A DNA stretch of 64,000 nucleotides from Rhodospirillales bacterium (lineage in GTDB: Bacteria > Pseudomonadota > Alphaproteobacteria > Rhodospirillales > Defluviicoccaceae): positions 248,001-312,000 of the forward strand of contig JADJRE010000002.1 of assembly GCA_016712375.1 (NCBI GenBank), in the 5' to 3' direction. The notes under the pieces are model-generated. The model ran no database searches. It saw only the letters and a program-made list of their open reading frames with translations, and was not told the DNA's origin. Position numbers and translations under genes: made by a program. This document shows positions 1 to 9,609 of this stretch, piece after piece (positions within the stretch are counted from its first letter, which is position 1; every line of letters begins with the position of its first letter).

Positions 1-268
1 CAACTGGGCGGTGCCGTCGCTCGGCCTGAAAAAGGACGCGACGCCAGGGCGACTGAACGAAACGTGGTTTCGCGCCGACGTTCCCGGCGTTTTCTATGGC
101 ATGTGTTCAGAGCTGTGCGGCGTGAATCACTATTTCATGCCGATCGAAGTCCATGCGCTGTCCAAGACCGACTTTGACGCATGGGTGACAAAGGCAAAGG
201 AACAGTTTGCGAGCAATAGCCGTTCGCCGGTAAATATGGCAACCAGCGGCGCAATCGCCGCTCGCTGA
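1..268 (+). CDS. coxB: Cytochrome c oxidase subunit II, C-terminal end (partial)
   Basis: The gene enters from the left edge, so only the last 88 or so codons are seen, reading from base 2. The visible part begins NWAVPSLGLK, typical of the CuA cupredoxin domain, and holds the binuclear CuA site in CSELCGVNHYFMPI (two Cys, Glu, His and Met ligands). The subunit takes electrons from cytochrome c on the periplasmic face and passes them to heme a in subunit I. It lies 35 bases upstream of coxA on the same strand. The N-terminal membrane hairpin is outside the window. Confidence 0.95.
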   Translation, partial: NWAVPSLGLKKDATPGRLNETWFRADVPGVFYGMCSELCGVNHYFMPIEVHALSKTDFDAWVTKAKEQFASNSRSPVNMATSGAIAAR

Positions 269-303
269 ACGGGCCGGCAAACGGATCAGGGAGAAGACGA
301 GCC

Positions 304-1944
304 ATGGCATACGGTGCCGCCGCCGCGCACGATGAACACGAACACCATCCGACCGGATGGAAGCGCTGGGTGTATTCCACCAACCACAAGGACATCGGCA
401 CGATGTACATCGTGCTGTCGATGATTGCGGCGCTCGTGGGCGGACTGATGTCCTGGTACATCCGGCTCGAACTAGCTGATCCCGGTTTGCAATTCATCCA
501 TGACACCCAGTTCTACAACGTTCTGGTGACGGCGCATGGGTTCATCATGGTGTTCTTCGTGGTGATGCCGGCGATGATCGGCGGCTTCGGCAACTGGTTC
601 GTGCCGCTGATGATCGGCGCACCGGATATGGCGTTTCCGCGGATGAACAACATCAGCTTCTGGCTGACCGCGGCGGGCTTCGTGCTGCTCATCCTCTCGG
701 CGCTGGTTGGCGACGGACCGGGGACTGGGTGGACCGTCTACCCGCCGCTCTCTTCGATCGCCTATCATCCGGGACCATCAGTGGATTTCGGTATCCTGGC
801 ACTGCATGTCGCCGGCGCCGGCTCGATCTTGGGCGCCATCAACTTTATTGTTACGATCTTCAACATGCGTGCACCCGGCATGACCATGCACCGGATGCCG
901 TTGTTCGTTTGGTCGATCCTGGTTACCGCGTTCCTGCTGCTGCTGGCGTTGCCGGTGCTGGCAGGCGCCCTGACCATGCTGCTTACCGACCGCAACTTCG
1001 GGACGCACTTCTATGAGGTGGCGGGCGGCGGCGATCCGCTGCTATGGCAGCATCTGTTCTGGTTCTTCGGCCACCCCGAGGTCTACATCATCATTCTGCC
1101 GGCGTTCGGCATCATCAGCCAGATTGTCTCGACCTTCTCGAAGAAGCCGATATTCGGCTACCTCGGCATGGCGTATGCGATGATGGCCATCGGCGTCGTT
1201 GGCTTCGTCGTCTGGGCACATCACATGTTCACCACCGGCATCGGCGTCAACACGCGCGCTTACTTCACGGTGGCGACCCTGATTATCGCCGTGCCGACCG
1301 GCATCAAGATCTTCAGCTGGCTGGCGACGATGTGGGGCGGCTCTATCGACTTCAAGGCGCCCATGCTCTACGCAATGGGCTTCATCTGGCTGTTCGTGCT
1401 CGGTGGCGTTACCGGCGTCGTGCTGGCGAATGCCGGCATCGACCTTTCCTTCCACGATACTTACTATGTCGTCGCCCACTTCCACTACGTCATGGCGATC
1501 GCCGCGATCTTCGCCATGTTTGGCGCGTGGTACTACTGGATTGGCAAAATGTCAGGACGGCAGTACCCGGAGGGGCTCGCGAAGCTGCAGTTCTGGGTGT
1601 TCTTCGTCGGCGTGAACGTACTGTTCTTCCCCCAGCACTTCCTCGGTCTGGCCGGCATGCCGCGACGCATACCTGATTATCCAGACGTCTACGCCGGCTG
1701 GAACATGGTGAGCTCGATTGGGGCGGCGATCACCATGGTAGGTACGCTGATGTTCTTCTACGTCGTCTTCCACACCCTCATGGCAGGCAAGAAGGCTGCG
1801 GCGAACCCGTGGGGAGCTGGTGCCACGACACTCGAGTGGACGGTGCCGTCGCCTGCGCCCTTCCATACGCATGAGGAAATGCCGGTTATTGGTGGCGGCG
1901 GGCATGCTCATGGCGGCCACGGCCAAGTCAAGCCGGCCGAGTGA
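304..1944 (+). CDS. coxA: Cytochrome c oxidase subunit I (aa3 type)
   Basis: The protein has 546 residues and about twelve membrane segments. It is the catalytic subunit, reducing O2 at heme a3-CuB while pumping protons. Visible ligand motifs are the low-spin heme His in TAHGFIMVFF (near residue 78), the cross-linked His-Tyr in WFFGHPEVY (near 257), the CuB His pair in VWAHHMF (near 305) and the heme His residues in HDTYYVVAHFHYV (near 385-395). The ATG follows a strong GGGAGAAG ribosome site. The C-terminal tail is rich in Gly and His. It sits in the coxB-coxA-ctaG-coxC operon. Confidence 0.98.
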   Translation: MAYGAAAAHDEHEHHPTGWKRWVYSTNHKDIGTMYIVLSMIAALVGGLMSWYIRLELADPGLQFIHDTQFYNVLVTAHGFIMVFFVVMPAMIGGFGNWFVPLMIGAPDMAFPRMNNISFWLTAAGFVLLILSALVGDGPGTGWTVYPPLSSIAYHPGPSVDFGILALHVAGAGSILGAINFIVTIFNMRAPGMTMHRMPLFVWSILVTAFLLLLALPVLAGALTMLLTDRNFGTHFYEVAGGGDPLLWQHLFWFFGHPEVYIIILPAFGIISQIVSTFSKKPIFGYLGMAYAMMAIGVVGFVVWAHHMFTTGIGVNTRAYFTVATLIIAVPTGIKIFSWLATMWGGSIDFKAPMLYAMGFIWLFVLGGVTGVVLANAGIDLSFHDTYYVVAHFHYVMAIAAIFAMFGAWYYWIGKMSGRQYPEGLAKLQFWVFFVGVNVLFFPQHFLGLAGMPRRIPDYPDVYAGWNMVSSIGAAITMVGTLMFFYVVFHTLMAGKKAAANPWGAGATTLEWTVPSPAPFHTHEEMPVIGGGGHAHGGHGQVKPAE

Positions 1945-1991
1945 TCGGGAGGTTCCGAGAACGTGACACCGGCGGCGAAGAGGACCAGTCG

Positions 1992-2585
1992 ATGAGTTCG
2001 CGCAGGCGGAACCTCAACGCGCTGGTGCTGTCAGGCGTTGCGGCGGCGATGCTCGGCGTTTCGTTCTGGTCCCCCACGCTGTACCGGCTCTTCTGCCAGG
2101 GCACAGGCTACGAGGGAACGCCAAAGACTGAAAACGTCGTGCATTCCACCCAAACCTCGGCGGCTCAGGTGACCGTTCGCTTCGACGCAAATGTCAATTC
2201 CGCGTTGCCGTGGCGCTTCCAACCGGCGCAGCGTGAAGTGCATTTGCGGCTCGGTGAAGAAACGCTGATCCATTACACTGCCGCCAATCTGTCGGACCAA
2301 CCGATCACTGGAACCGCGACCTTCAACGTCGTTCCAGATAAGGCTGGAGTGTACTTCAGCAAGCTTGAGTGCTTCTGTTTCACGGAACAGACGCTGGCAC
2401 CTGGTCAAGAAGTATCGATGCCGGTGGTCTTCTACGTCGATCCAGGTTTGGCCGAAGATCCAACCACCCGCGACGTCTCCACGATCACTTTGTCCTATAC
2501 TTTCTATCGACCCGACATCGAGCCGAAGCAGCCGGACAATACAGCGGCAATAGCCGGCACACGCGCCGTCCAAGCAGGCGGTTAG
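1992..2585 (+). CDS. ctaG: Cytochrome c oxidase assembly protein CtaG/Cox11
   Basis: Cox11-family copper chaperone of 197 residues that delivers copper to the CuB site of subunit I. It has one N-terminal membrane segment (LNALVLSGVAAAMLGVSFW), the conserved YRLFCQGTGYEGT stretch, and the copper-binding Cys pair in KLECFCFTEQ. The frame is open from a GTG at 1941 overlapping the end of coxA, but the ATG at 1992 gives the usual family N-terminus (MSSRRRNL). No heme O synthase gene (ctaB) lies between coxA and this gene, although many alphaproteobacteria have one there. Confidence 0.94.
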   Translation: MSSRRRNLNALVLSGVAAAMLGVSFWSPTLYRLFCQGTGYEGTPKTENVVHSTQTSAAQVTVRFDANVNSALPWRFQPAQREVHLRLGEETLIHYTAANLSDQPITGTATFNVVPDKAGVYFSKLECFCFTEQTLAPGQEVSMPVVFYVDPGLAEDPTTRDVSTITLSYTFYRPDIEPKQPDNTAAIAGTRAVQAGG

Positions 2586-2623
2586 AGGCGGCAGCAGCGA
2601 CCGGCGGGGAAGGGAAGAAGAAC

Positions 2624-3451
2624 ATGGCGAGCCAAACAGCGACGAAATCACATCCCTATCACATGGTCGATCCCAGTCCGTGGCCGGCTCTGGGCACCGT
2701 TTCCGCGCTGTCGCTCGCGATTGGTGGCATCTGGTTCATGCACGGTGGGCCGCTATGGGCAATAGCGCCTGGTTTCATTCTCCTGTTCTCCACTTTTTTC
2801 TTCTGGTGGCGCGACGTCGTGCGCGAGTCGCGTGCCGGCGTCTTCCATACTGAAGCCGTCAATCATGGCCTGCGCGTCGGCTTTCTGCTGTTCATCGCCT
2901 CTGAGGTGATGTTCTTCTTTGCCTTCTTCTGGGCCTTCTTTAACGCCAGCTCGCCGCTCTTCAATCGTGTGGCGCACACAACGTGGCCGCCAGAAGGTAT
3001 CGTCCCGTTTTACGCTTGGGGCTTGCCGTTCCTGAACACCCTGATCCTGCTCACTTCGGGCGCCACAGTCACGGTAGCGCACCACGCGTTCCGGCTGGGC
3101 GACCGGCCAAAGATGGTGTTTTGGACCGGCGTTACCGCCGCTCTTGGCATCATCTTCCTGTTGCTTCAAGCCTTCGAGTATAGTCACGCCGCCTTCGGCT
3201 TTCGCGACGGCATCTACCCGTCGACCTTCTTCATGGCAACGGGATTTCACGGCTTCCATGTCTTCGTCGGCACCTGTTTCCTGATTGTCTGCTACTTCCG
3301 GGCGCGGGCGGGCGATTTTACTTCCCAAAAGCATGTCGGGTTCGAGGCAGCCGCTTGGTATTGGCACTTTGTCGACGCCGTCTGGCTGTTCTTGTTCGTG
3401 GTTATCTATTGGTGGGGAAGCTTGGGCTTCACTGGGGTGTACTCTCATTGA
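2624..3451 (+). CDS. coxC: Cytochrome c oxidase subunit III
   Basis: Subunit III of 275 residues, with seven predicted membrane segments and family motifs such as HPYHMVDPSPWP near the N-terminus, GFLLFIASEVMFFFAFFWAF, and WYWHFVDAVWLFLF at the C-terminal end. It binds lipids and stabilises the catalytic subunit during turnover. The frame is open further upstream, overlapping ctaG. The ATG at 2624 is chosen because it follows a purine-rich GGGAAGAAG site and gives the standard start MASQTATKSHPYH. Confidence 0.96.
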   Translation: MASQTATKSHPYHMVDPSPWPALGTVSALSLAIGGIWFMHGGPLWAIAPGFILLFSTFFFWWRDVVRESRAGVFHTEAVNHGLRVGFLLFIASEVMFFFAFFWAFFNASSPLFNRVAHTTWPPEGIVPFYAWGLPFLNTLILLTSGATVTVAHHAFRLGDRPKMVFWTGVTAALGIIFLLLQAFEYSHAAFGFRDGIYPSTFFMATGFHGFHVFVGTCFLIVCYFRARAGDFTSQKHVGFEAAAWYWHFVDAVWLFLFVVIYWWGSLGFTGVYSH

Positions 3452-3515
3452 TCCCGGCACCAGGCGGCCGATCCCGCTAGATGGTGCATCCGGAACCGAG
3501 GGGCTGCTAGGCCTC

Positions 3516-3866
3516 TTGGGGTCCGGATTGCGCGGGCGATGTCCACGCTGCCGACGCGGACGGCTCTTTGACGGATTTCTGGCCGTTCGCGAAGTTTGCG
3601 ACGTCTGCGGTCTTGGCCTTGCCGGCCACGACGCGGGTGACGGTCCGGCCGTGTTCGGCATTTTCATCCTCAGCTTCGGCGTCGTCGGTCTCGCAGGTTT
3701 CGTTGAGTATTTGTTCTCGCCACCCCTGTGGCTGCACGTCGTCCTCTGGACGCCGATAATCGCGGCTGGCGGATTGTTGCTGCTGCGGCCGCTGAAGGGG
3801 CTCACGGTGGCGATGCAGTATCGGTTTCGCGCAACTGACGAAAACGAGCATCCCGGCGCCACGTGA
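3516..3866 (+). CDS. DUF983 family zinc-ribbon membrane protein
   Basis: Small membrane protein carrying the DUF983 signature: an N-terminal four-cysteine ribbon (RCPRCRRGRLF and CDVCGLGL) followed by two membrane segments (GIFILSFGVVGLAGF and WLHVVLWTPIIAAGGLLLL). DUF983 genes commonly follow coxC in alphaproteobacteria and may help oxidase assembly, but the function is not established. The start is uncertain, with no ATG in frame after coxC. I chose the TTG at 3516, just before GLRGRCPRC. The frame itself is open back into coxC. Confidence 0.8.
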   Translation: MGSGLRGRCPRCRRGRLFDGFLAVREVCDVCGLGLAGHDAGDGPAVFGIFILSFGVVGLAGFVEYLFSPPLWLHVVLWTPIIAAGGLLLLRPLKGLTVAMQYRFRATDENEHPGAT

Positions 3867-3942
3867 AGCCTTCACATTGGTTGACGCCGCTACAGCAGAC
3901 CCGTAGATGAAGAAAAAAAGTCGGCTTACGGGAGAGCACGTC

Positions 3943-4792
3943 ATGTCTTCATCCGACTCCGGTACCTACCAGTTGCCTGTCAGCATCCGCAGCCTGGGGG
4001 ATATCGATCGCTCGGGTCATTGGCTAGGGCAGGGATGGCGCGATTTTATCAGAGCTCCGGGCGTCAGTCTGATGTACGGCGGCGTGTTCGTTGTCGTCGG
4101 GTTGGCGCTGACGATTGGCCTGATTTGGGGCGGCCTTGGTTCGTTGATCTTGCCGCTCGCCGGCGGCTTGATGATCCTCGCCCCAATCCTGATCGTCGGC
4201 TTATATGATGTCGCCCGTCGGCTCGAGGCGGGGCTGCCGGTTTCCATCGCCAACTGCTTTAGTGCTTTCGGCCGTAGCGCCGGGCAGTTGGCGGCGATGG
4301 GGATCGTTCTCTTGGTGTGCTACCTGTTCTGGGTGCGATCGGCGCTTCTCCTGTTTGCGCTTTTCTTCAACCAGGATCCGCCGCCTTTCGATCAGTTCCT
4401 GCAAGATGTGGTGCTGTCGTTGCAGGGGCGCGCCGCTGCTGCTTTTCGGCAGCATCATCGGAGCCGGGTTCGCCGCGATCGTCTTCAGCATCTCGGCAAT
4501 CTCCATTCCGCTGATTTACGACCGGCCGGTCGACGTTCTGACGTCGATCGGCGTCAGCCTGTTGACCGTGCGCGAGAACTTCAAGGTGATGTTCGGGTGG
4601 GCGGCCCTCATCGTGCTGATCACGTTGATGGGCATCGTCACGGCATTTGTCGGCCTTGCCGTCGCGCTGCCTGTGCTGGCCTATGCGACGTGGCACGCTT
4701 ATCGCGATCTCATTGCGGATGGGCCGGTGTATCCTGAAGATGCGGCAGAGTTGCCGCCTGCAAAAGGCAAGGCAGCCGACGTCTCTCTCTGA
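3943..4792 (+). CDS. DUF2189 family integral membrane protein (frameshifted)
   Basis: Membrane protein of about 283 residues after correction, resembling the DUF2189 family of unknown function. It has six or so hydrophobic segments. The first part reads in one frame through LFNQDPPPFDQFLQDVVLS and continues in the next frame from PLLLFGSIIGAG to PAKGKAADVSL. Removing one G from the run GGGG at 4425-4428 joins the halves smoothly (LSLQGAPLLLFG). The ATG at 3943 lies downstream of a GGGAGAG site; an earlier in-frame ATG at 3907 is less likely. It may belong to the cytochrome oxidase cluster only by position. Confidence 0.72.
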
Positions 4793-4811
4793 AGGCGCAA
4801 GCAATGAGCAG

Positions 4812-6440
4812 GTGAGGGTGCCGGAGAGCGTACAGCAGGCACTGGAGCGACAGCGAGCGTGGCTGGAAAAAGGGCGGCATGATGACCGGCCGAGCTTTGC
4901 CGAAGTGCCGCTGGCCGGTAGTGATCTGCGGGGCAGCCGGTTAAACCAGGCGGACCTGCGAGGCGTTGACCTCTCCGGTGCTGATCTCACCGGTGCCGAT
5001 CTTGAAGGCGCCGATCTGCAAGGTGCCAATCTGCGAGGGGCCTGCGTTGCAGACGCGAACTTGCGGCGGTGCCGGTTGACCGACTGCTGCTTGAGGGATG
5101 TTCGCGGTCTCGGCAGTGCAGCGCTGCAAGACGCCGATCTTCAAGGCGCCACCGGTCTAGCCGGCCCGGAATTCGCTGGCGCCGACATTACCGGCGCCAA
5201 ACTCCCGGACACCTTGTCCTTCCAGGGCCGGCTCAATTACATCGCCGAAACCAGCCAAAATGCCCGGCCGGCATTCTTGTCGATCATGTTGTCCTGCGTC
5301 TTCATCATTCTCACGGTGTTCTCGACGCCCGATGCCGCCCTCCTCTCCAACGCCTCCCTGGCGGTGCTACCGGATCTCGCCACCAATATTCCTGCAGCTT
5401 CGTTTTTCTGGGTGGCACCGGTCCTGCTGCTGAGCCTTTACGTCTATCTGCACCTGCAGATGCACGGGATCGGAGAAACGCTGGCCGATCTTCCGGCGGT
5501 ATTTCCCGACGGCACCCCCTTGGAAAAGCGGGCCTATCCGTGGGTAGCGACGAACCTGCTGCGGATGCGCCAGGGATGGGGCGGATTGCGGTTCGAGGAG
5601 GTGTTGACGATCTTCCTGTTGTGGGGGACGGTACCGCTCACCCTGATGGCGATCTGGCTACGCTACCTGCCGCTGCGTGACTGGCTGGTAAGCGGACTGC
5701 ACGTAGCGTTGATCGTCGCTTGTGCCTGGGGCGCCATCCGCCTGTTTGAGCAAACGGTATCGCGCTGTGCGGGGGGAGCCGTGAACGTCCGCTATCGGCG
5801 GCCGATCCTCGTCGCCCTGGCGCTGGTGCTGACGACGGCGACGGCGCTCGTCGGCTTATATCCGATGCTGTTCGGCGCCAATCCCAGGAAAGCGCCGGCT
5901 TTCGTTCTGGATCTGCGTGACGCCGATCTGTCACATACCGCCCTGCGCCGGAAAGACCTGCGCTTCGCCGCGGCGTCAAAGGTAAAGCTGATCGGCGCCG
6001 ACCTCCGCGACTCCGACCTCAGCCGGGCGGACTGCCAGCGCGCCAACTTCGGCGGCGCCGATCTGGAAAGCGCCGTTCTGAAGGCGACGGATCTCGACTC
6101 GGCGAATTTTCGCAATGCGTGTCTGCGCAAAGTGGATATGCGAGATGCCGACATGGAGGATGCTGACTTCCGCCACGCCTATCTCGGCCGCACCGATCTG
6201 CGTTCGCCTTTTCTCACCCGCGCGGATTTCTCGTTCCCCAATCTGCACGGTGCCGATCTGCGGGGTGCCAATCTTTCTGGAGCCGATTTTCGCGGCGCCA
6301 GCCTTCGCTGCTTTATCTCGCACAAGAAGGAGCCAGCTCCGCACATCGATTGTGCCGACATGGAGGGTGCATCGCTTGGCGGCGCGCGGTTTGAAGGCGC
6401 TGACCTGGAACACGTTCGGGGCCTGACTCAGAGCAGTTAG
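4812..6440 (+). CDS. Membrane protein with pentapeptide repeats on both sides of a transmembrane block
   Basis: The protein has about 542 residues. Residues near 30-125 form pentapeptide repeats of the A(D/N)LxG type (GVDLSGADLTGADLEGADL), expected to fold as a right-handed beta-helix. About five hydrophobic segments follow (for example AFLSIMLSCVFIILTVF, FFWVAPVLLLSLYVYL, LVALALVLTTATALVGLY) between residues 150 and 355. A second, longer pentapeptide block then runs to the C-terminus, including NLHGADLRGANLSGADFRG. No enzyme motif is seen. The start is taken as the GTG at 4812, since no ATG is in frame nearby. It lies 19 bases after the DUF2189 gene, so the two may be cotranscribed. Function unknown. 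Confidence 0.8.
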   Translation: MRVPESVQQALERQRAWLEKGRHDDRPSFAEVPLAGSDLRGSRLNQADLRGVDLSGADLTGADLEGADLQGANLRGACVADANLRRCRLTDCCLRDVRGLGSAALQDADLQGATGLAGPEFAGADITGAKLPDTLSFQGRLNYIAETSQNARPAFLSIMLSCVFIILTVFSTPDAALLSNASLAVLPDLATNIPAASFFWVAPVLLLSLYVYLHLQMHGIGETLADLPAVFPDGTPLEKRAYPWVATNLLRMRQGWGGLRFEEVLTIFLLWGTVPLTLMAIWLRYLPLRDWLVSGLHVALIVACAWGAIRLFEQTVSRCAGGAVNVRYRRPILVALALVLTTATALVGLYPMLFGANPRKAPAFVLDLRDADLSHTALRRKDLRFAAASKVKLIGADLRDSDLSRADCQRANFGGADLESAVLKATDLDSANFRNACLRKVDMRDADMEDADFRHAYLGRTDLRSPFLTRADFSFPNLHGADLRGANLSGADFRGASLRCFISHKKEPAPHIDCADMEGASLGGARFEGADLEHVRGLTQSS

Positions 6441-6594
6441 CGGATGCTTGCGGAGATGCCGCAACTCGCCTGCCCGAAGGTCTTTCCGTGCTCACGTGTG
6501 CGCCGCGCGAGCAAGAAGACCCGTCTTTGCAAAAGCCCGATGGAGAAAATCCTTGCGCGCACGAACTGCGTGACGATCGCTGGCCGCAATGAAA

Positions 6595-8193
6595 TCACAC
6601 GGCCGTGCCGGCTTCCTGACGAAGCGCCCACTTAATCCGCGTGCCCTGCTTGTCAGTGGCGCCCGAGACGACGATCTGGCGAGACTTGCGGGGTTGGTCG
6701 GTGGCGCCGAGATAGGTGCTGTCTTCGATCGTCACCGTGCCACCCACCGCGAAAAAGCGCCAGGCAACGCCGGAGGAGGTGCGCAGTGTCACGGCGCTGT
6801 CATCAGGGGCCGATGCTGCTTCGATGTCCGGGTGCAGATGGAAGCGCAGTTGGAAGGTTCGCCCACGCCGGCCATCCAACGCGTCCTCGCCGCGCAGATC
6901 CGAACCACCATCCGCGAGGTACAGACGTCGGTGATGGACGACGCCCAATCGCCGACGGTAGCCGTCGTGTTGCCCTTCAAGCCAAACCGCTCCCCCTGTT
7001 TCTTGACGCAGAGAAGAGACGCGGATTGACCTTCGCCCAAACCAGGCGCTGTCGATCGCGTTAGCGTCTTCGACCACCAATGTCGAATGCGCCAGTGTTG
7101 AGCGCAAAGCCGCTCGCCAGCGCGCGTCGTCTCCACCGTAAGCGCCACAGTTGACGATTATCCGCTCGCGCCCGTGGCTCATTTCGAACGCCAGGGGAGC
7201 GCAGTGACCCCCGACCGGCGGTGTGCCCACATCGACCAGCACGAGGGTTCTGCCGGCGGCCAGTCGCTCGTATCCGGTATCAGGCGCGCTAGATAGCGCC
7301 GCTGCCCCAACCCGGCTGGCCGCGAGCAGCGAGTCGATCAACGCGCGATCAGATTCCTTCGCCCCCTGGAACAGCGCCAGTCGGCCATCGCCGTGACGCA
7401 GTGTGCGCAGCATCGGCGCCATGCGGTCGATTGCGCCCTGCAAGCTCGGCGGAGCCGTCTCCTGTGCGGCGGCAAGCGCTGCCCGGATGTCCAGGAGGTC
7501 GCGAAAGACGCGCAACTGCACCGACGGATCGCGGCTGATATGACCGCCGTCGGCGGCAATTTGACGGCCTATCTCACGATCCAGTCGATCGAGGCTCGGA
7601 CCCGGGGGTACGGTGCCGAGACACAGCGCGCAGGCGACCTCGCCGCGGAGCGCGAGAAAAGCGCCGTCGCCGCTCGTCTTGCCGATCACGCGGGTCAGAT
7701 GCCTGGCCTGACGGCCCGTCGCTTCCAGGAAGCGCGCGCGTTCGTCGCCGGTCGCGCCGTCGAGGAGAAAATCAGCGCAGGCGAGCCAGCTTGCCAGCCG
7801 TTCTCCAAGCACCGCCGGTGACCACGCAGGATCACTCCAGCGCCGATGAGTAAGGATCCAGCCGATCACCAGAGCGCGGGCACGCAACTTGGCCGCATCG
7901 GTGCCCATCGCCTTGAGGTCGGAGAGCCACGAGAATCCGTGAAGCGCCGCCGCCAGCGTTGCCCCAGGGGGAAGCACGGACCAAGGCATTGCTCCGAACG
8001 GGAAGCGTCGCCCGAAGAATACGAACTCGTTGCCGACGATCGCATCCGCCTGTGTACGGTCTCCGGGCGCGTGCCAGGGGAAGGTGCGATGAAGCTCGCG
8101 CGGCACAGGTCCATCGAGCGCCATCCGGCGATAGAGCTTTGAGCGGAAAACTCCGCCGGCGAGCGCCATCCGCAGGCTTTGCGTCGTCGACAT
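6595..8193 (-). CDS. Heparinase II/III family protein
   Basis: The protein has 532 residues, with an N-terminal alpha-helical toroid region and a C-terminal heparinase II/III-like beta-sandwich domain. Recognisable stretches include FLALRGEVACALCLGTVPPG in the helical part, and HCAPLAFEMSHGRERIIVNCG with STLAHSTLVVEDAN in the beta domain, where the family has catalytic and metal-binding residues. It is probably a polysaccharide lyase, but the substrate cannot be read from sequence. No signal peptide is evident. It follows rsmB on the same strand with a 28-base gap, an arrangement common in Rhodospirillales. Confidence 0.85.
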   Translation of the reverse strand: MSTTQSLRMALAGGVFRSKLYRRMALDGPVPRELHRTFPWHAPGDRTQADAIVGNEFVFFGRRFPFGAMPWSVLPPGATLAAALHGFSWLSDLKAMGTDAAKLRARALVIGWILTHRRWSDPAWSPAVLGERLASWLACADFLLDGATGDERARFLEATGRQARHLTRVIGKTSGDGAFLALRGEVACALCLGTVPPGPSLDRLDREIGRQIAADGGHISRDPSVQLRVFRDLLDIRAALAAAQETAPPSLQGAIDRMAPMLRTLRHGDGRLALFQGAKESDRALIDSLLAASRVGAAALSSAPDTGYERLAAGRTLVLVDVGTPPVGGHCAPLAFEMSHGRERIIVNCGAYGGDDARWRAALRSTLAHSTLVVEDANAIDSAWFGRRSIRVSSLRQETGGAVWLEGQHDGYRRRLGVVHHRRLYLADGGSDLRGEDALDGRRGRTFQLRFHLHPDIEAASAPDDSAVTLRTSSGVAWRFFAVGGTVTIEDSTYLGATDQPRKSRQIVVSGATDKQGTRIKWALRQEAGTAV

Positions 8194-8221
8194 GCGGCCG
8201 AGGTCCCGTTGTGCTCGCTGT

Positions 8222-9597
8222 CTAATGCCGCCTCAGGCGGGCAGCGTAGAAGCCGTCGATACCGCCTGCATCGCCGAGATGGCAAGGCAGAGTGCGCAGA
8301 TCGCCCGCTGTTGTCAAAAAGTCCCCCGAGTCCCCTAATTCATTGGCGAGGATCGGCACCCGTTGAATTGGCAGACCTGCAGCAACTAGCGAATCGACCA
8401 CGCCCACTCCCTCCTCCGGCTGCAAAGAACAGGCGCAGTAGACGAGCAACCCCCCCGGCTTCAGCATCTGAACAGCCGCCGTCAGCAACCGCGTCTGCAC
8501 CTTGACCAGCGAAGCAACTTCCTCCGCCGATTTGAGATGGGCAATATCCGGATGGCGGCGGATCGTGCCGGTTGCGGAACACGGCACATCCAGCAGCACC
8601 GCGTCAGCCGGTGCTTCCGGCTTCAAACGCCCACGTCGGCTTCGATCGTTTCGGCGCGCAACGAGAGGCGCCGCAGATTCTCCTCCAGCCGGCGAAGACG
8701 GGCGGGGGAGCGGTCCACGGCGACGACATGGGCGCCTGCGGCGGCGAGTTGAGCTGTCTTGCCGCCAGGGGCGGCGCACAGATCGAAGACGAGCTTGCCG
8801 CGAACGCAGCCCAGGAGACGCGCAGGGATTGAGGCCGCCGTATCCTGTACCCACCAGTCGCCAGCGGCGAAACCTGGAAGATCGCTGATGGCGCCGGCTT
8901 GCGTCAGTCGCAAGCTGCCCGTCGGCATTTGGACGGCCCCCAGTCTTGCGGCCAATTGAGCTGCATCGACTTCCGGCTTCACGGTCAGATCGAGCGGAGG
9001 CTCCGCAAGATGAGCTGCGGCAATCGCATGGGTTTGCGCTTCCCCATAGGCTGCGATCCATGCCCACCACAGCCACTCGGGGGTATTGAGTTGCGATGCG
9101 TCCTGCGCCGCCAGCCGCGCCAAACCCTCCACGGCCAGCCGGCGCAGGATGGCATTGATCAACGGGGCTTGCCCGCCGCGGCCCACCTGCCGAGCGAGAC
9201 TAACCGTGGTGTCCACGGCAGCGTGCGCTGGCGTCCCCAGGAATAGCAGTTGAGCGACGCCAAGCCGGATCAAGGCGCGATCCGATTCCAGTCGCGCCGG
9301 CAGGGGTGAGGCAAGGCAATCGTCGATCAGCGTGTTGATCTGTCCAAGCCGGCGCAGAACAGTTGTGGCTAGTTTGAACGCAAAGGCACGATCGCGGGTA
9401 TCGAGAGAAGCCTTGGCGAAAGCCCGTTCCATCGCCTCGTCAAGCGGCCGACGGCTAGCGAGTACAGCCTCCACCGCCTGTAGCGCGGCGAAGCGCGCGG
9501 CCAAACCCTCACCCCTCAAGCGCCGCGGGGATCGTGCCGCGGACGGCGCGCTCCTAGTCGGCACGTTGACACGAAGTCGGCCGGCAGAGGGCGCCAC
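8222..9597 (-). CDS. rsmB: 16S rRNA (cytosine967-C5)-methyltransferase RsmB (frameshifted)
   Basis: RsmB/Sun family enzyme that methylates C967 of 16S rRNA using SAM. The N-terminal NusB-like helical domain (ALQAVEAVLASRRPLDEAM) is followed by the methyltransferase fold with SAM motif FDLCAAPGGKTAQLAAAGA. The catalytic cysteine motif VLLDVPCSATGTIRRHPDI and the second cysteine in LVYCACSLQPEEG lie in a different frame. The join is at the CCC run at 8630-8632 (GGG on the coding strand); adding one base gives an unbroken protein of about 458 residues. The start is a GTG at 9597, 12 bases after htpX ends. The break is probably a sequence error. Confidence 0.9.
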
Positions 9598-9609
9598 TGC
9601 GGGAAGCGG

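Noticed and set aside
2753..3862. 369-codon minus-strand frame opposite coxC and DUF983
   Set aside because: Shadow composition and no ribosome site; both plus-strand genes are well supported.
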